Assembly: GCF_014257025.1 (NCBI RefSeq)
Contig: NZ_JACMSF010000024.1
Coordinates: 55,199 to 119,198 of the forward strand
From: Streptomyces cupreus
GTDB taxonomy: Bacteria; Actinomycetota; Actinomycetes; Streptomycetales; Streptomycetaceae
DNA length: 64,000 nucleotides
Reading direction: 5' to 3'
Positions 54,416-62,601 of this stretch are shown here, piece after piece; the stretch's first letter is position 1, and each line of letters opens with the position of its first letter. Both the position numbers and the translations under genes were made by a program. The notes under the pieces are model-generated. The model was not told the origin of the DNA and made no database searches. It saw nothing but the letters and a program-made list of their open reading frames with translations.

Positions 54416-55711
54416 CTACGGGCGGTCCGCCTCCCTGGGAGCGAGTCGGACCGGCAGTCTCGCCGGGGCGTTGCTCGACAGGGACTCCAGCCTCTCCACC
54501 TCCGCCAACGGCTCCGCCGGGGTGATCACGAACCGTCTGTGCAGCGCGGGCAGGGCGATCTGCGCCTCAAGCCGGGCGAGCGGCGCCCCCAGGCAGTGGT
54601 GGGGGCCGTGGCCGAAGGCGCGGTGCTGGTGGGCGTCGGGGCGCCCGGGGCGGAACGCGTCGGGATCGTCGAACACCTCGTCGTCCCGGCCGAGGGCGGC
54701 GGTGTAGATCAGGACGGGCTCGCCCTCCCGGATGGTGACCCCGGCGACCGTCACGTCCCGGACCGCGTACAGGAACATCGTGGTCGCGGCGGGCGCATCC
54801 AGTCGTAGCGCCTCCTCGACCACTCCGCGCCAGGGGTCCGTGCCACCGGAGTGGTCGAGGACCTCTGCGAGCCGGTCGTGGTTCTCGGCGAGATCCTTGA
54901 TGGCGTTAGACAGCAGGTTCTGCGTGGTCTCGTGTCCTGCGATCAGCATCAGGAACAGCGTTCCGATGAGCTCGTCCTCGGCGAGCCGGTCCTCGTCGAA
55001 CTCGGCGATCAGTGCCGTGGTCAGGTCGTCACCGGGCTGCGTGCGCTTGGCCGTGACCAGGCGGACCATGGTGCCGAAGATGCTGCCCTGGGCGGCCATA
55101 CGGTCGTCCGGGGGCGTCGTACTGCTCAGCAGGGCGGCGGTGTCGGCGGCCAGCTGTCTTCGCATGGCCGGGTCGTCGACACCGTACAGCTCGCAGATGA
55201 CCGTCACCGGCACCGGGAAGGCGAAGGCCGTGCGCAGGTCGACCACGGTCTCCGGGGTGCTGGCTGCGAGGTCGTCGAGCAGGTCCCGCACGATCTCCTC
55301 GATGCGCGGGCGCAGGGCCTCGACCCGGCGTGGGGTGAAGGCCTGCTGGATGGGGCGGCGCAGTCGGGTGTGGTCGGCGCCGTCCATGATGAGCATGGTC
55401 GGGGTGGTGATGATCTGCAGCAGCGGCCACGTCTCGGGGACGAGGCCGTCCCGGTAGGCCTTCCAGTGCCGGGGGTTCTTGCGCAGGTCGGGGTGGGTGA
55501 GCAGGGTGTCGGCGACATCGCGCCGGGTCACTGCCCACGCCACCACCTGATCAGGGAGTTCCACCGGAACCAGCGGCCCGATGCGCTGGAGGGCCCTGCC
55601 CTCCGCGGGGATGTCCCGTGCGAGGGGGTCGAGGCGGTAGCGGGGTCGGGTGAGGGCCAGTTCGTGCGGGGCGGGGACGTCGTCGCTGAGCCAGGGCTCG
55701 GTGACGGCCAT
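54416..55711 (-). CDS. cytochrome P450
   Basis: This is a 431-aa P450 with a canonical I-helix (LIAGHETTQ), the ExxR motif EEALR, and the heme loop RAFGHGPHHCLG (axial Cys near 372). The sequence style (DPLARDIPAEGRALQRIGP at the N-terminus) is that of actinobacterial CYP107-like enzymes that hydroxylate secondary metabolites. I chose the ATG at 55711. It converges with the preceding P450 and diverges from the phosphatase gene across operator copy d. Confidence 0.9.
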   Translation of the reverse strand: MAVTEPWLSDDVPAPHELALTRPRYRLDPLARDIPAEGRALQRIGPLVPVELPDQVVAWAVTRRDVADTLLTHPDLRKNPRHWKAYRDGLVPETWPLLQIITTPTMLIMDGADHTRLRRPIQQAFTPRRVEALRPRIEEIVRDLLDDLAASTPETVVDLRTAFAFPVPVTVICELYGVDDPAMRRQLAADTAALLSSTTPPDDRMAAQGSIFGTMVRLVTAKRTQPGDDLTTALIAEFDEDRLAEDELIGTLFLMLIAGHETTQNLLSNAIKDLAENHDRLAEVLDHSGGTDPWRGVVEEALRLDAPAATTMFLYAVRDVTVAGVTIREGEPVLIYTAALGRDDEVFDDPDAFRPGRPDAHQHRAFGHGPHHCLGAPLARLEAQIALPALHRRFVITPAEPLAEVERLESLSSNAPARLPVRLAPREADRP

Positions 55712-56162
55712 GAGGGGCCTCCGAAGGGCAGGTACGGGAGCCCGGTGGCCGCCGGGCTCGGACGCGGCGTCGCCTTCGGCGCAGGCGCCCACCGCTGCCG
55801 CGAAATAACGGCGCGTCGTCGGACCGCTCGCCGCGGGGGAAGGTCATCGCACCAGGTCCTGGTCTTGGAGGGAAACGAGGTCATGTGCGGGCGGTGCCGG
55901 TGTACGCGATCATTGCTGGGCCGATCCTGATGCAACCCTGGCCAAGGTGTCAATGATTGTGGACAGTTGGTCGGACGCCGAAGGCCCTGGGGCCCCGCCG
56001 TACGTGAGGACCAGGTCCGCCCCCGCGATGGCCACCGGCGATTCCAGGTGATCGAAGCGGTTCCCGACTGATCCTCGTGCCGCCCGGGTGCGCCGGGCGT
56101 GCTTCGTGGCGCATTCTTGCTGTGTCGCCCCGTGCGACGGCGCACGGACGAGGTAGGGGCCG
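55712..56162. other. 451-bp intergenic region between P450 and phosphatase genes
   Basis: This region holds operator copy d and presumably two divergent promoters. I find no gene with a supported start. A P450-like heme motif in a plus frame (55771-55797) is treated as chance or a tiny relic. Confidence 0.4.
55948..55965. promoter_or_regulatory. shared operator, copy d
   Basis: TGTCAATGATTGTGGACA differs from copy b at only two positions. It lies about 235 nt from the P450 start and about 200 nt before the phosphatase start, so it could serve either. Confidence 0.65.
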
Positions 56163-58664
56163 ATGACTGGGAGCGCCGAGGACACGCAGCGGACGCCCGG
56201 GCGACCGACGGCGTTGCTGGTCGACGCCTCGCTGGAGGCGATCAGGGCGGCCGGCGGTCTGGCGGCCGGGGTCTATCTGCGCTCCCGCACGCCCGGACTG
56301 CTGCGCCTGTCGGTGCTCGTGGGGCTGCCGGGCCCCCTGTTCAGACCCTGGTGGCGGCTGCACGTGGACAGCCGGTTCCCGGTCGCCGACGCCCATCGGC
56401 TGGGCGTGGAGGTGGTCCTCGCCAACGCCACGGAGACCATGCGCCGCTACCCCCAGTTCGCGGCCGGTCTGCCCTTCCAGTTCGGCTCCCTGTACGTGCC
56501 GGTCGCGACCGACTCGACGGCCTACGGCGTGCTGACCGTGCTGCGCCCCTCCGCGGCGGACGCCACCGAGCTGCTGCCCGAGCGGGAACGGCTGGCGCAG
56601 CTCGCCGAGGAACTGGCCTGGCAGCTGAGCGGTGAGGAGGACAGCGCGCTGTGGTGGGACGGCGAGCCCCTGGCCGTACGGCCGCCCGCCCTGCGCGCCT
56701 CCGGACGGGCCGGATGCTTCAGCTGGGATCCCGCCACCGGCGCCGTGACCCTGGACGAACGGCTGCGCGGCGTGCTCGGGCCGACCGCTCAGGAGTGCGT
56801 GGGCAGCGAGCGGGCCCTCGCCGACGCCGTGGCCCCCCACGACGCACAACCGCTGCTGGCCGCGCTGCGGGACACGGCCGCCGGCCGGCCGCCACCGCTG
56901 CCGCTGTACCTGCGCGGCGCCGACGGGGCGCTGCGGCTCGTCGAGCTCTGGGGGTCGTACGGCAACCCGAAGGAGCCACGGACGGTCCACGGCGTCGTCC
57001 TCGATCCGGGGCCCGGCGTCGCCGCCGACGCCGCGGCCGATCTGCTGCCCGAGGGGGTGTTCGCGCTGGACCGGCTCGGGACCGTCGTCTACGCCAATCC
57101 GCGCGCCGCCGAGCTGCTGGAGCGGCCCCGCCCGCAGCTGCTCGGCCGCCCCATGTGGGACGCCGTGCCCTGGCTGAACCAGCCCGCCTACGAGGACCAT
57201 CTGCGCGGGGCGCTGCTGTCGCCGGAGCCGCTGCACTTCCACGTCGGACGGCCCGGCACCGAGGTCGACGAGCCGTCCGGCGGCGACTGGCTGGCCCTCT
57301 CGCTCCATCCGGGCCCGGACCTGCTGACCTGCACGGTCCGTCCGGCGCACCGGGTGGCCGAGGCACCCTCGGAACCGCCGCCCGAGCCCGCCGAGAAGCA
57401 CGCCGAGACGGCCGCGGCCCCCTCGATGGCGCCGCTGTACCGGCCGATCGCCCTCGCCATCGCGCTCACCGAGGCGGTCACCGCCCGCCAGGTCTCCGCG
57501 GTGGTCATGCGGGAGCTGCTACCCGCGTTCGGCGGGCGCCGGCTGGCGATCTACCTGTTGCAGGAACGCCATCTGTACCTGGCCTGGGAGAGCGGCTTCC
57601 CGCAGGGGTTCCTCGCCCCGTTCGAGGGAGTGGGGCTGGACGAGCACCTGCCTGGCGTGGAGACGCTGACCAACGGCCGGCCGCTGTTCTTCGACTCGAT
57701 GCAGCAGCTCGCCGACGCCTACCCCGGCATCAGCCTGGACGCCACGGAGGGCGCCCGCGCCTTCCTGCCGCTGATCGCCTCCGGGCGGCCGGTCGGCTCC
57801 TGCATCCTCGGCTTCGACCGGCCGCGCAGCTTCAGCACCGAGGAGCGGTCCGCACTCACCGCGCTCGCCGGGCTGATCGCGCACGCCATGGAGAAGGCGC
57901 AGCGCTACGAGAACGAGGCGGCCCTCGCACGCGGCCTTCAGCAGGCCCTGCTCCCCCGTCGGCTCTCGGCGCACCCGCTGATGGAGACCGCCGGACGCTA
58001 TCTGCCCGCCACGCAGGGCATGGAGGTGGGCGGGGACTGGTACGACGTCGTCGCCGCCGGGGACGGACTGGCGCTGGTCATCGGCGATGTCCAGGGGCAC
58101 GGAGTGCAGGCGGCGGCCACCATGGGCCAGTTGCGTACGGCCGTACGCGCGTTCGCGCTCGGGGACCAGCCGCCGGACGAGGTGCTCAGCAGTACCAATC
58201 GGCTGCTCATCGACATCGACTCCGGTCAGTTCGCGAGCTGCTGCTACATCCGCCTCGACCCCGTCACCGGGGTGGCCCTGGCGGCCCGGGCGGGCCATCC
58301 GCCGCCGCTGCTGCGCCGCCCGGACGGCCGTACGCACGCCCTCCAGTTGCCCGGCGGCGTGGTCCTCGGCGTGGACCCCCAGGCGCAGTACCCGGTGACG
58401 GAGCTGGTCATCGACCCCGGCGCGGTCCTCGCCCTGTACACCGACGGCCTGGTGGAACGGCCGGGCGGCGACATCGACGACGGCATCGGCGCCCTTCGGG
58501 TGGCGCTGGCCAAGAACGGTGCCCCGTTCGGACGCCCCGGCGGACAGTCCCTGGCCAAGGTCGCCGACCGACTCACCACCGCGGCCCGACACACCGCCGA
58601 CCGACCGGACGACATCGCCCTGCTGCTCGCCACCCGCCGCCCCGCACCCCGGCGTGACACATGA
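56163..58664 (+). CDS. PP2C/SpoIIE phosphatase with GAF and PAS sensors (soluble)
   Basis: This 833-aa cytoplasmic serine phosphatase would dephosphorylate anti-sigma-factor antagonists. An N-terminal GAF-like domain (about 15-165) is followed by PAS-like segments (185-420, with FALDRLGTVVYANPRAAELLE), a GAF domain (430-585) and the SpoIIE/PP2C domain (620-830) with metal residues in VGGDWYDVV, VIGDVQGHGVQAA, LYTDGLVERP and DDIALLLA. It has no transmembrane helix and no HATPase module. It shares an upstream region with the P450 via operator copy d. Confidence 0.9.
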   Translation: MTGSAEDTQRTPGRPTALLVDASLEAIRAAGGLAAGVYLRSRTPGLLRLSVLVGLPGPLFRPWWRLHVDSRFPVADAHRLGVEVVLANATETMRRYPQFAAGLPFQFGSLYVPVATDSTAYGVLTVLRPSAADATELLPERERLAQLAEELAWQLSGEEDSALWWDGEPLAVRPPALRASGRAGCFSWDPATGAVTLDERLRGVLGPTAQECVGSERALADAVAPHDAQPLLAALRDTAAGRPPPLPLYLRGADGALRLVELWGSYGNPKEPRTVHGVVLDPGPGVAADAAADLLPEGVFALDRLGTVVYANPRAAELLERPRPQLLGRPMWDAVPWLNQPAYEDHLRGALLSPEPLHFHVGRPGTEVDEPSGGDWLALSLHPGPDLLTCTVRPAHRVAEAPSEPPPEPAEKHAETAAAPSMAPLYRPIALAIALTEAVTARQVSAVVMRELLPAFGGRRLAIYLLQERHLYLAWESGFPQGFLAPFEGVGLDEHLPGVETLTNGRPLFFDSMQQLADAYPGISLDATEGARAFLPLIASGRPVGSCILGFDRPRSFSTEERSALTALAGLIAHAMEKAQRYENEAALARGLQQALLPRRLSAHPLMETAGRYLPATQGMEVGGDWYDVVAAGDGLALVIGDVQGHGVQAAATMGQLRTAVRAFALGDQPPDEVLSSTNRLLIDIDSGQFASCCYIRLDPVTGVALAARAGHPPPLLRRPDGRTHALQLPGGVVLGVDPQAQYPVTELVIDPGAVLALYTDGLVERPGGDIDDGIGALRVALAKNGAPFGRPGGQSLAKVADRLTTAARHTADRPDDIALLLATRRPAPRRDT

Positions 58665-58737
58665 CGCCACGGGAAAAGGCCTGTCACAGGGTGTGACGCC
58701 TCTCGCCTCCTGGGGTCGGGCAGTGTAGACATGGCTC

Positions 58738-61506
58738 ATGGTCCGACTCTCGGGTCGATCCGGGGCCAGGTCGCTCCGTCGCCGCAGCGGTCCGCGCACC
58801 CATCGTGCGCCCGGCCGCGCCCGGGCGGTGCGCTGGGGGAGCATGCCGGACGCCGAACACCCCAGGAAACCGCACGGTCGGCGGCGCCCGTCGCCGTTGA
58901 GTGGGCGCAGTGTGGCGGGGCAGGTGTTCCTGTTTCAGGTCGTCATCGTGCTGCTGCTGGTCGTGGCCGCTGTGGTGGCGCTGGTGCTCCAGGTGCGGCA
59001 CGACAGCACGCGCGAGGCCCGTAACCGCTCGGTCGCGGTCGCGGAGGCCTTCGCCAACGCCCCCGGCACCCGTGAGACGCTCAGAATCCCCAACCCCTCG
59101 TCGGTGTTCCAGCCCCGTGCGGAGGCCGCCCGCGAGGCGACCAAGGTGGACTTCATCGTCGTGATGAACACCAACGGCATCCGCTACAGCCACCCCAAAC
59201 CGGACCGTATCGGCAAGCAGTTCGTCGGCACCATCGAACCCGCGCTCCAGGGCAAGGTGGTGACCGAGGAGATCACCGGCACGATCGGCCCGCTGGTGCA
59301 GGCCGTCGTACCGATCAAGGATCCGGACGGCACCGTGGTCGGCCTGGTCTCGGCCGGGATCACGACGGCGACCGTCGGCGGCACCGTCGACCGGCAGCTG
59401 CCGCTGGTCCTGAGCGCGGCCGCGGTGGCGCTGGCCCTGTCCACCGGCGGCACCGCGCTGGTCAGCAGACGTCTGCTGCGCCAGACGCACGGCCTGGGCC
59501 CGCACGAGATGACCCGCATGTACGAGCACCATGACGCGGTGCTGCACTCGGTGCGCGAGGGCGTCATCATCGTCGGCGACGAGGGCCGGCTGCTGCTCGC
59601 CAACGACGAGGCGCACCGTCTGCTCGACCTGCCCGCCGACGCCGAGGGCCGGGAGGTGGCCGACCTCGGGCTCGCCCCCGACACCGCCGATCTGCTGGGC
59701 TCCGGCCGGGTCGCCACCGACGAGGTGCACCTGGTCAAGGAGCGGCTGCTGGCGGTGAACCAGCGGCCGACGAACCTGCGCGGCGGCCCGCCGGGCAGCG
59801 TGGCCACCGTCCGCGACTCCACCGAGCTGCGCGCCCTGTCCGGACGCGCCGAGGCGGCACGCGAACGGCTCAGCATGATCTACGACGCCGGGGTGGGCAT
59901 CGGCACCAGCCTGGATGTGACCCGCACCGCCGAGGAACTCGCCGAGGTGGCCGTGCCGCGCTTCGCGGACTTCGTCACCGTGGACCTGTTCGGCGCCGTG
60001 CTCAGCGGCGGCCAGCCGGAGACGGTGACCCCGCTGCGCCGTACGGCCTTCAGTGGGATCCGCAAGGACGCGCCGCTGTACCCGGTGGGCGAGCAGATCT
60101 CGTTCGTGGAGTCGTCGCCGCAGGCCCGCGCGCTGCGCGACGGGCAGGTGGTGCTGGAGCCGCGGCTGTCCGTGGCGCCCGGCTGGCAGGCGCAGGATCT
60201 GGAGCGCTCCGCGCAGGTCGTGGAGTACGGCATCCACTCGCTGATCGCGGTGCCGTTGCGGGCCGGGGCGCTGGTGCTGGGAGTGGTGAGCTTCTGGCGG
60301 TCGCAGAAGCCGGAGCCCTTCGACGCCGAGGAGCTGGAGCTCGCGGAGGAACTGGTCGCACGGGCGGCGGTCTCCATCGACAACGCCCGCCGCTACACCC
60401 GCGAGCACAGCATGGCGGTGACCCTCCAGCGCAGTCTGCTGCCGCGTACCCTGCCCGAGCAGAACGCCCTGGAGATCGCCTACCGGTATCTGCCCGCCCA
60501 GGCCGGGGTCGGCGGCGACTGGTTCGATGTCCTGCCGCTGTCCAGCGCGCGGGTCGCCCTCGTCGTAGGAGATGTCGTCGGGCACGGGCTGCACGCGGCG
60601 GCCACGATGGGGCGGCTGCGGACCGCGGTGCACAACTTCTCCGCGCTGGACCTGCCGCCGGAGGAACTCCTCGCGCTGCTGGACGAGTTGGTCGCCCGGA
60701 TCGACCAGGACGAGACGGCCGAGGGAGACACCGCGCCGGTGACCGGCGCGACCTGTCTGTACGCGGTCTACGATCCGGTCTCCCGGCGCTGCACCGTCGC
60801 CCGGGCCGGCCATCCGCCGCCCGCGCTGATCCGGCCGGACGGCACGGTCGACTTCCCCGACGTGCCCGCCGGTCCCCCGCTCGGGCTGGGCGGACTGCCG
60901 TTCGAGACGGCCGAGTTGGACCTCGCGGAGGGCAGCCGGCTGGTGCTGTACACCGACGGTCTTGTCGAGGACCGGGACCGGGACATCGACGAGGGCCTCG
61001 AACTGCTCCGCGCGGCCCTCGCGCGAGCGGGCGACTCACCCGAGGAGACCTGCCAGACGGTGCTGGACGCACGCCTCCCGGACCGTCCCAGCGACGACAT
61101 CGCGCTGCTCGTGGCCCGGACCCGGGCGCTGCCCGCCGACGCCATCGCCGAATGGCAGGTGCCGTCCGACCCGGCGGCCGTCGGCAAGGTGCGTTCCTCG
61201 GTCAGCCTCCGGCTCGCCGACTGGGGACTGGACGACCTGACGTTCACCACGGAACTGATCCTGAGCGAGCTGGTCACCAACGCCATCCGGTACGGCGGCG
61301 ATCCCATCCGGGTGCGTGTGCTGCGCGACCGGACGCTGATCTGCGAGGTCTACGACAGCAGCAACACCTCACCGCATCTTCGGTACGCCGCGATGACCGA
61401 CGAGGGCGGGCGCGGCCTGTTCCTGGTCGCGCAGCTCGCCGAGCGCTGGGGCACCCGGTACACACCGGCCGGCAAGGTGATCTGGGCGGAGCAGCCGCGG
61501 CCGTGA
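58738..61506 (+). CDS. membrane PP2C/SpoIIE phosphatase with cache, PAS, GAF and RsbW-like ATPase
   Basis: This 922-aa sensor phosphatase/kinase has the following order. Transmembrane helix 1 is at about 62-84, an extracellular cache-like sensor at 90-215 (KVDFIVVMNTNGIRYSHPKP), and transmembrane helix 2 at about 220-245. They are followed by PAS (265-370), GAF (385-555), SpoIIE/PP2C (570-790; GGDWFDVLPL, VVGDVVGHGLHAAATM) and an HATPase of RsbW type (800-922; ILSELVTNAIRYGG, RGLFLVAQLAERWG). The start may instead be ATG 58843, which has GGGGGAG 4 nt upstream. It probably controls a stress sigma factor. Confidence 0.9.
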   Translation: MVRLSGRSGARSLRRRSGPRTHRAPGRARAVRWGSMPDAEHPRKPHGRRRPSPLSGRSVAGQVFLFQVVIVLLLVVAAVVALVLQVRHDSTREARNRSVAVAEAFANAPGTRETLRIPNPSSVFQPRAEAAREATKVDFIVVMNTNGIRYSHPKPDRIGKQFVGTIEPALQGKVVTEEITGTIGPLVQAVVPIKDPDGTVVGLVSAGITTATVGGTVDRQLPLVLSAAAVALALSTGGTALVSRRLLRQTHGLGPHEMTRMYEHHDAVLHSVREGVIIVGDEGRLLLANDEAHRLLDLPADAEGREVADLGLAPDTADLLGSGRVATDEVHLVKERLLAVNQRPTNLRGGPPGSVATVRDSTELRALSGRAEAARERLSMIYDAGVGIGTSLDVTRTAEELAEVAVPRFADFVTVDLFGAVLSGGQPETVTPLRRTAFSGIRKDAPLYPVGEQISFVESSPQARALRDGQVVLEPRLSVAPGWQAQDLERSAQVVEYGIHSLIAVPLRAGALVLGVVSFWRSQKPEPFDAEELELAEELVARAAVSIDNARRYTREHSMAVTLQRSLLPRTLPEQNALEIAYRYLPAQAGVGGDWFDVLPLSSARVALVVGDVVGHGLHAAATMGRLRTAVHNFSALDLPPEELLALLDELVARIDQDETAEGDTAPVTGATCLYAVYDPVSRRCTVARAGHPPPALIRPDGTVDFPDVPAGPPLGLGGLPFETAELDLAEGSRLVLYTDGLVEDRDRDIDEGLELLRAALARAGDSPEETCQTVLDARLPDRPSDDIALLVARTRALPADAIAEWQVPSDPAAVGKVRSSVSLRLADWGLDDLTFTTELILSELVTNAIRYGGDPIRVRVLRDRTLICEVYDSSNTSPHLRYAAMTDEGGRGLFLVAQLAERWGTRYTPAGKVIWAEQPRP

Positions 61507-61562
61507 CCCGGGGTTCGTCCCCGCCAGTTGTGACGCGACGGGTGGGCAACGCCCTCCACATC

Positions 61563-61583
61563 TGATAGTAAACCTTCCTATCA
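61563..61583. promoter_or_regulatory. palindromic operator before the chitosanase gene (CsnR-like)
   Basis: TGATAG...CTATCA (arms 61563-61568 and 61578-61583) encloses AT-rich sequence. It is about 50 nt before the start. Streptomycete chitosanase genes are controlled by the ROK repressor CsnR through a palindrome at this position, which this site resembles. Confidence 0.55.
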
Positions 61584-61632
61584 GTGCCACGTACCTCCAA
61601 CTACCCACCCCCCACCATCACTTGGAGCTCCC

Positions 61633-62439
61633 GTGAGGCACCCCACTCGCCGTACCCTGCTCGCCATGATCGGCGTCTCGGCCACCGCGATCCCCCTGCT
61701 CAACGCTCCGCGGGCGGGCGCCGTCCGGGCGCCCGGCCTCGACGACCCGGCGAAGAAGGAGATCGCCATGAAGCTCGTGTCGAGCGCGGAGAACTCCTCG
61801 CTCGACTGGAAGGCGCAGTACAAGTACATCGAGGACATCGGCGACGGCCGCGGCTACACCGCCGGGATCATCGGCTTCTGCTCCGGCACCGGCGACATGC
61901 TCGACCTCGTCGAGCTCTACACCGACCGCAGGCCCGGCAATGTGCTCGCCGGATACCTGCCCGCGCTGCGGGAGGTCGACGGCTCCGACTCGCACGAGGG
62001 GCTCGACCCGTACTATCCGCGGGACTGGCGCAGGGCCGCGCGGGACCGCGCCTTCCAGCAGGCACAGAACGACGAACGCGACCGGGTCTACTTCAACCCG
62101 GCCGTACGGCAGGGCAAGGCGGACGGACTGCGTGTGCTCGGACAGTTCGCGTACTACGACGCCCTGGTCATGCACGGCGACGGCTCCGACAGCGCCAGTT
62201 TCGGCAGCATCCGCAGGCGGGCGTTGCAGAGCGCACGGCCGCCGGCGCAGGGCGGCGACGAGGTGCGGTACCTGCACGCCTTCCTGGATGCCCGAGTGTG
62301 GGCGATGAAGCAGGAGGAGGCGCACAGCGACACCAGCCGGGTCGACACGGCCCAGCGGGTCTTCCTGCGCGCGGGCAACCTCGACCTCGCGACCCCGCTG
62401 GACTGGAAGGTGTACGGGGACAGCTACCACATCGACTGA
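61633..62439 (+). CDS. csn: secreted GH46 chitosanase
   Basis: This 268-aa enzyme hydrolyses beta-1,4 links in chitosan outside the cell. A twin-arginine-like signal (RHPTRRTLLAMIGVSATAIP) is cut near AGA. The mature part has the catalytic Glu in SSAENSSLDW and the catalytic Asp in IGDGRGYTAGI, the two residues identified in GH46 chitosanases, followed by GFCSGTGDMLDLVE. GTG 61633 follows GGAG. A strong hairpin ends the gene. Confidence 0.94.
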   Translation: MRHPTRRTLLAMIGVSATAIPLLNAPRAGAVRAPGLDDPAKKEIAMKLVSSAENSSLDWKAQYKYIEDIGDGRGYTAGIIGFCSGTGDMLDLVELYTDRRPGNVLAGYLPALREVDGSDSHEGLDPYYPRDWRRAARDRAFQQAQNDERDRVYFNPAVRQGKADGLRVLGQFAYYDALVMHGDGSDSASFGSIRRRALQSARPPAQGGDEVRYLHAFLDARVWAMKQEEAHSDTSRVDTAQRVFLRAGNLDLATPLDWKVYGDSYHID

Positions 62440-62447
62440 GCCTCGCC

Positions 62448-62480
62448 CGCACGGGGGCCCGCAACCCGGGCTCCCGTGCG
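62448..62480. terminator. terminator after the chitosanase gene
   Basis: A 14-bp stem with one G-T pair (arms 62448-62461 and 62467-62480) and a 5-nt loop starts 9 nt after the stop codon and is followed by ACTTTGAG. Confidence 0.8.
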
Positions 62481-62492
62481 ACTTTGAGAACC

Positions 62493-62509
62493 CATAAGTC
62501 AGGCTTATG
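62493..62509. promoter_or_regulatory. palindrome upstream of the ferredoxin reductase gene
   Basis: CATAAG-tcagg-CTTATG is a perfect 6+6 inverted repeat about 95 nt before the reductase start. A third CATA follows at 62514. It may be an operator for an unidentified regulator. Confidence 0.4.
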
Positions 62510-62537
62510 AGCTCATAGACCGGACCCGCGTACCGAC

Positions 62538-62556
62538 TTAGGGTTGCCTTAGCTTA
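62538..62556. promoter_or_regulatory. iron-box-like site before the ferredoxin reductase gene
   Basis: TTAGGGTTGCCTTAGCTTA matches about 13 of 19 positions of the DmdR consensus and lies 45 nt upstream of the ATG. It is weaker than the two sites near 19.3 kb but in the right position for iron control. Confidence 0.5.
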
Positions 62557-62601
62557 GGCTTCCCGTCGAGTTGCTTGTCATCGCTCGAAGGGAACCTGAT
62601 C

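Noticed and set aside
55771..55797. P450 heme-like motif VAFGAGAHRC in a plus-strand frame between the P450 and phosphatase genes
   Set aside because: The surrounding residues do not continue as a P450 (no Gly after the Cys region, no K-helix), and there is no start. It may be chance in GC-rich sequence or a very small relic, so I did not annotate it.
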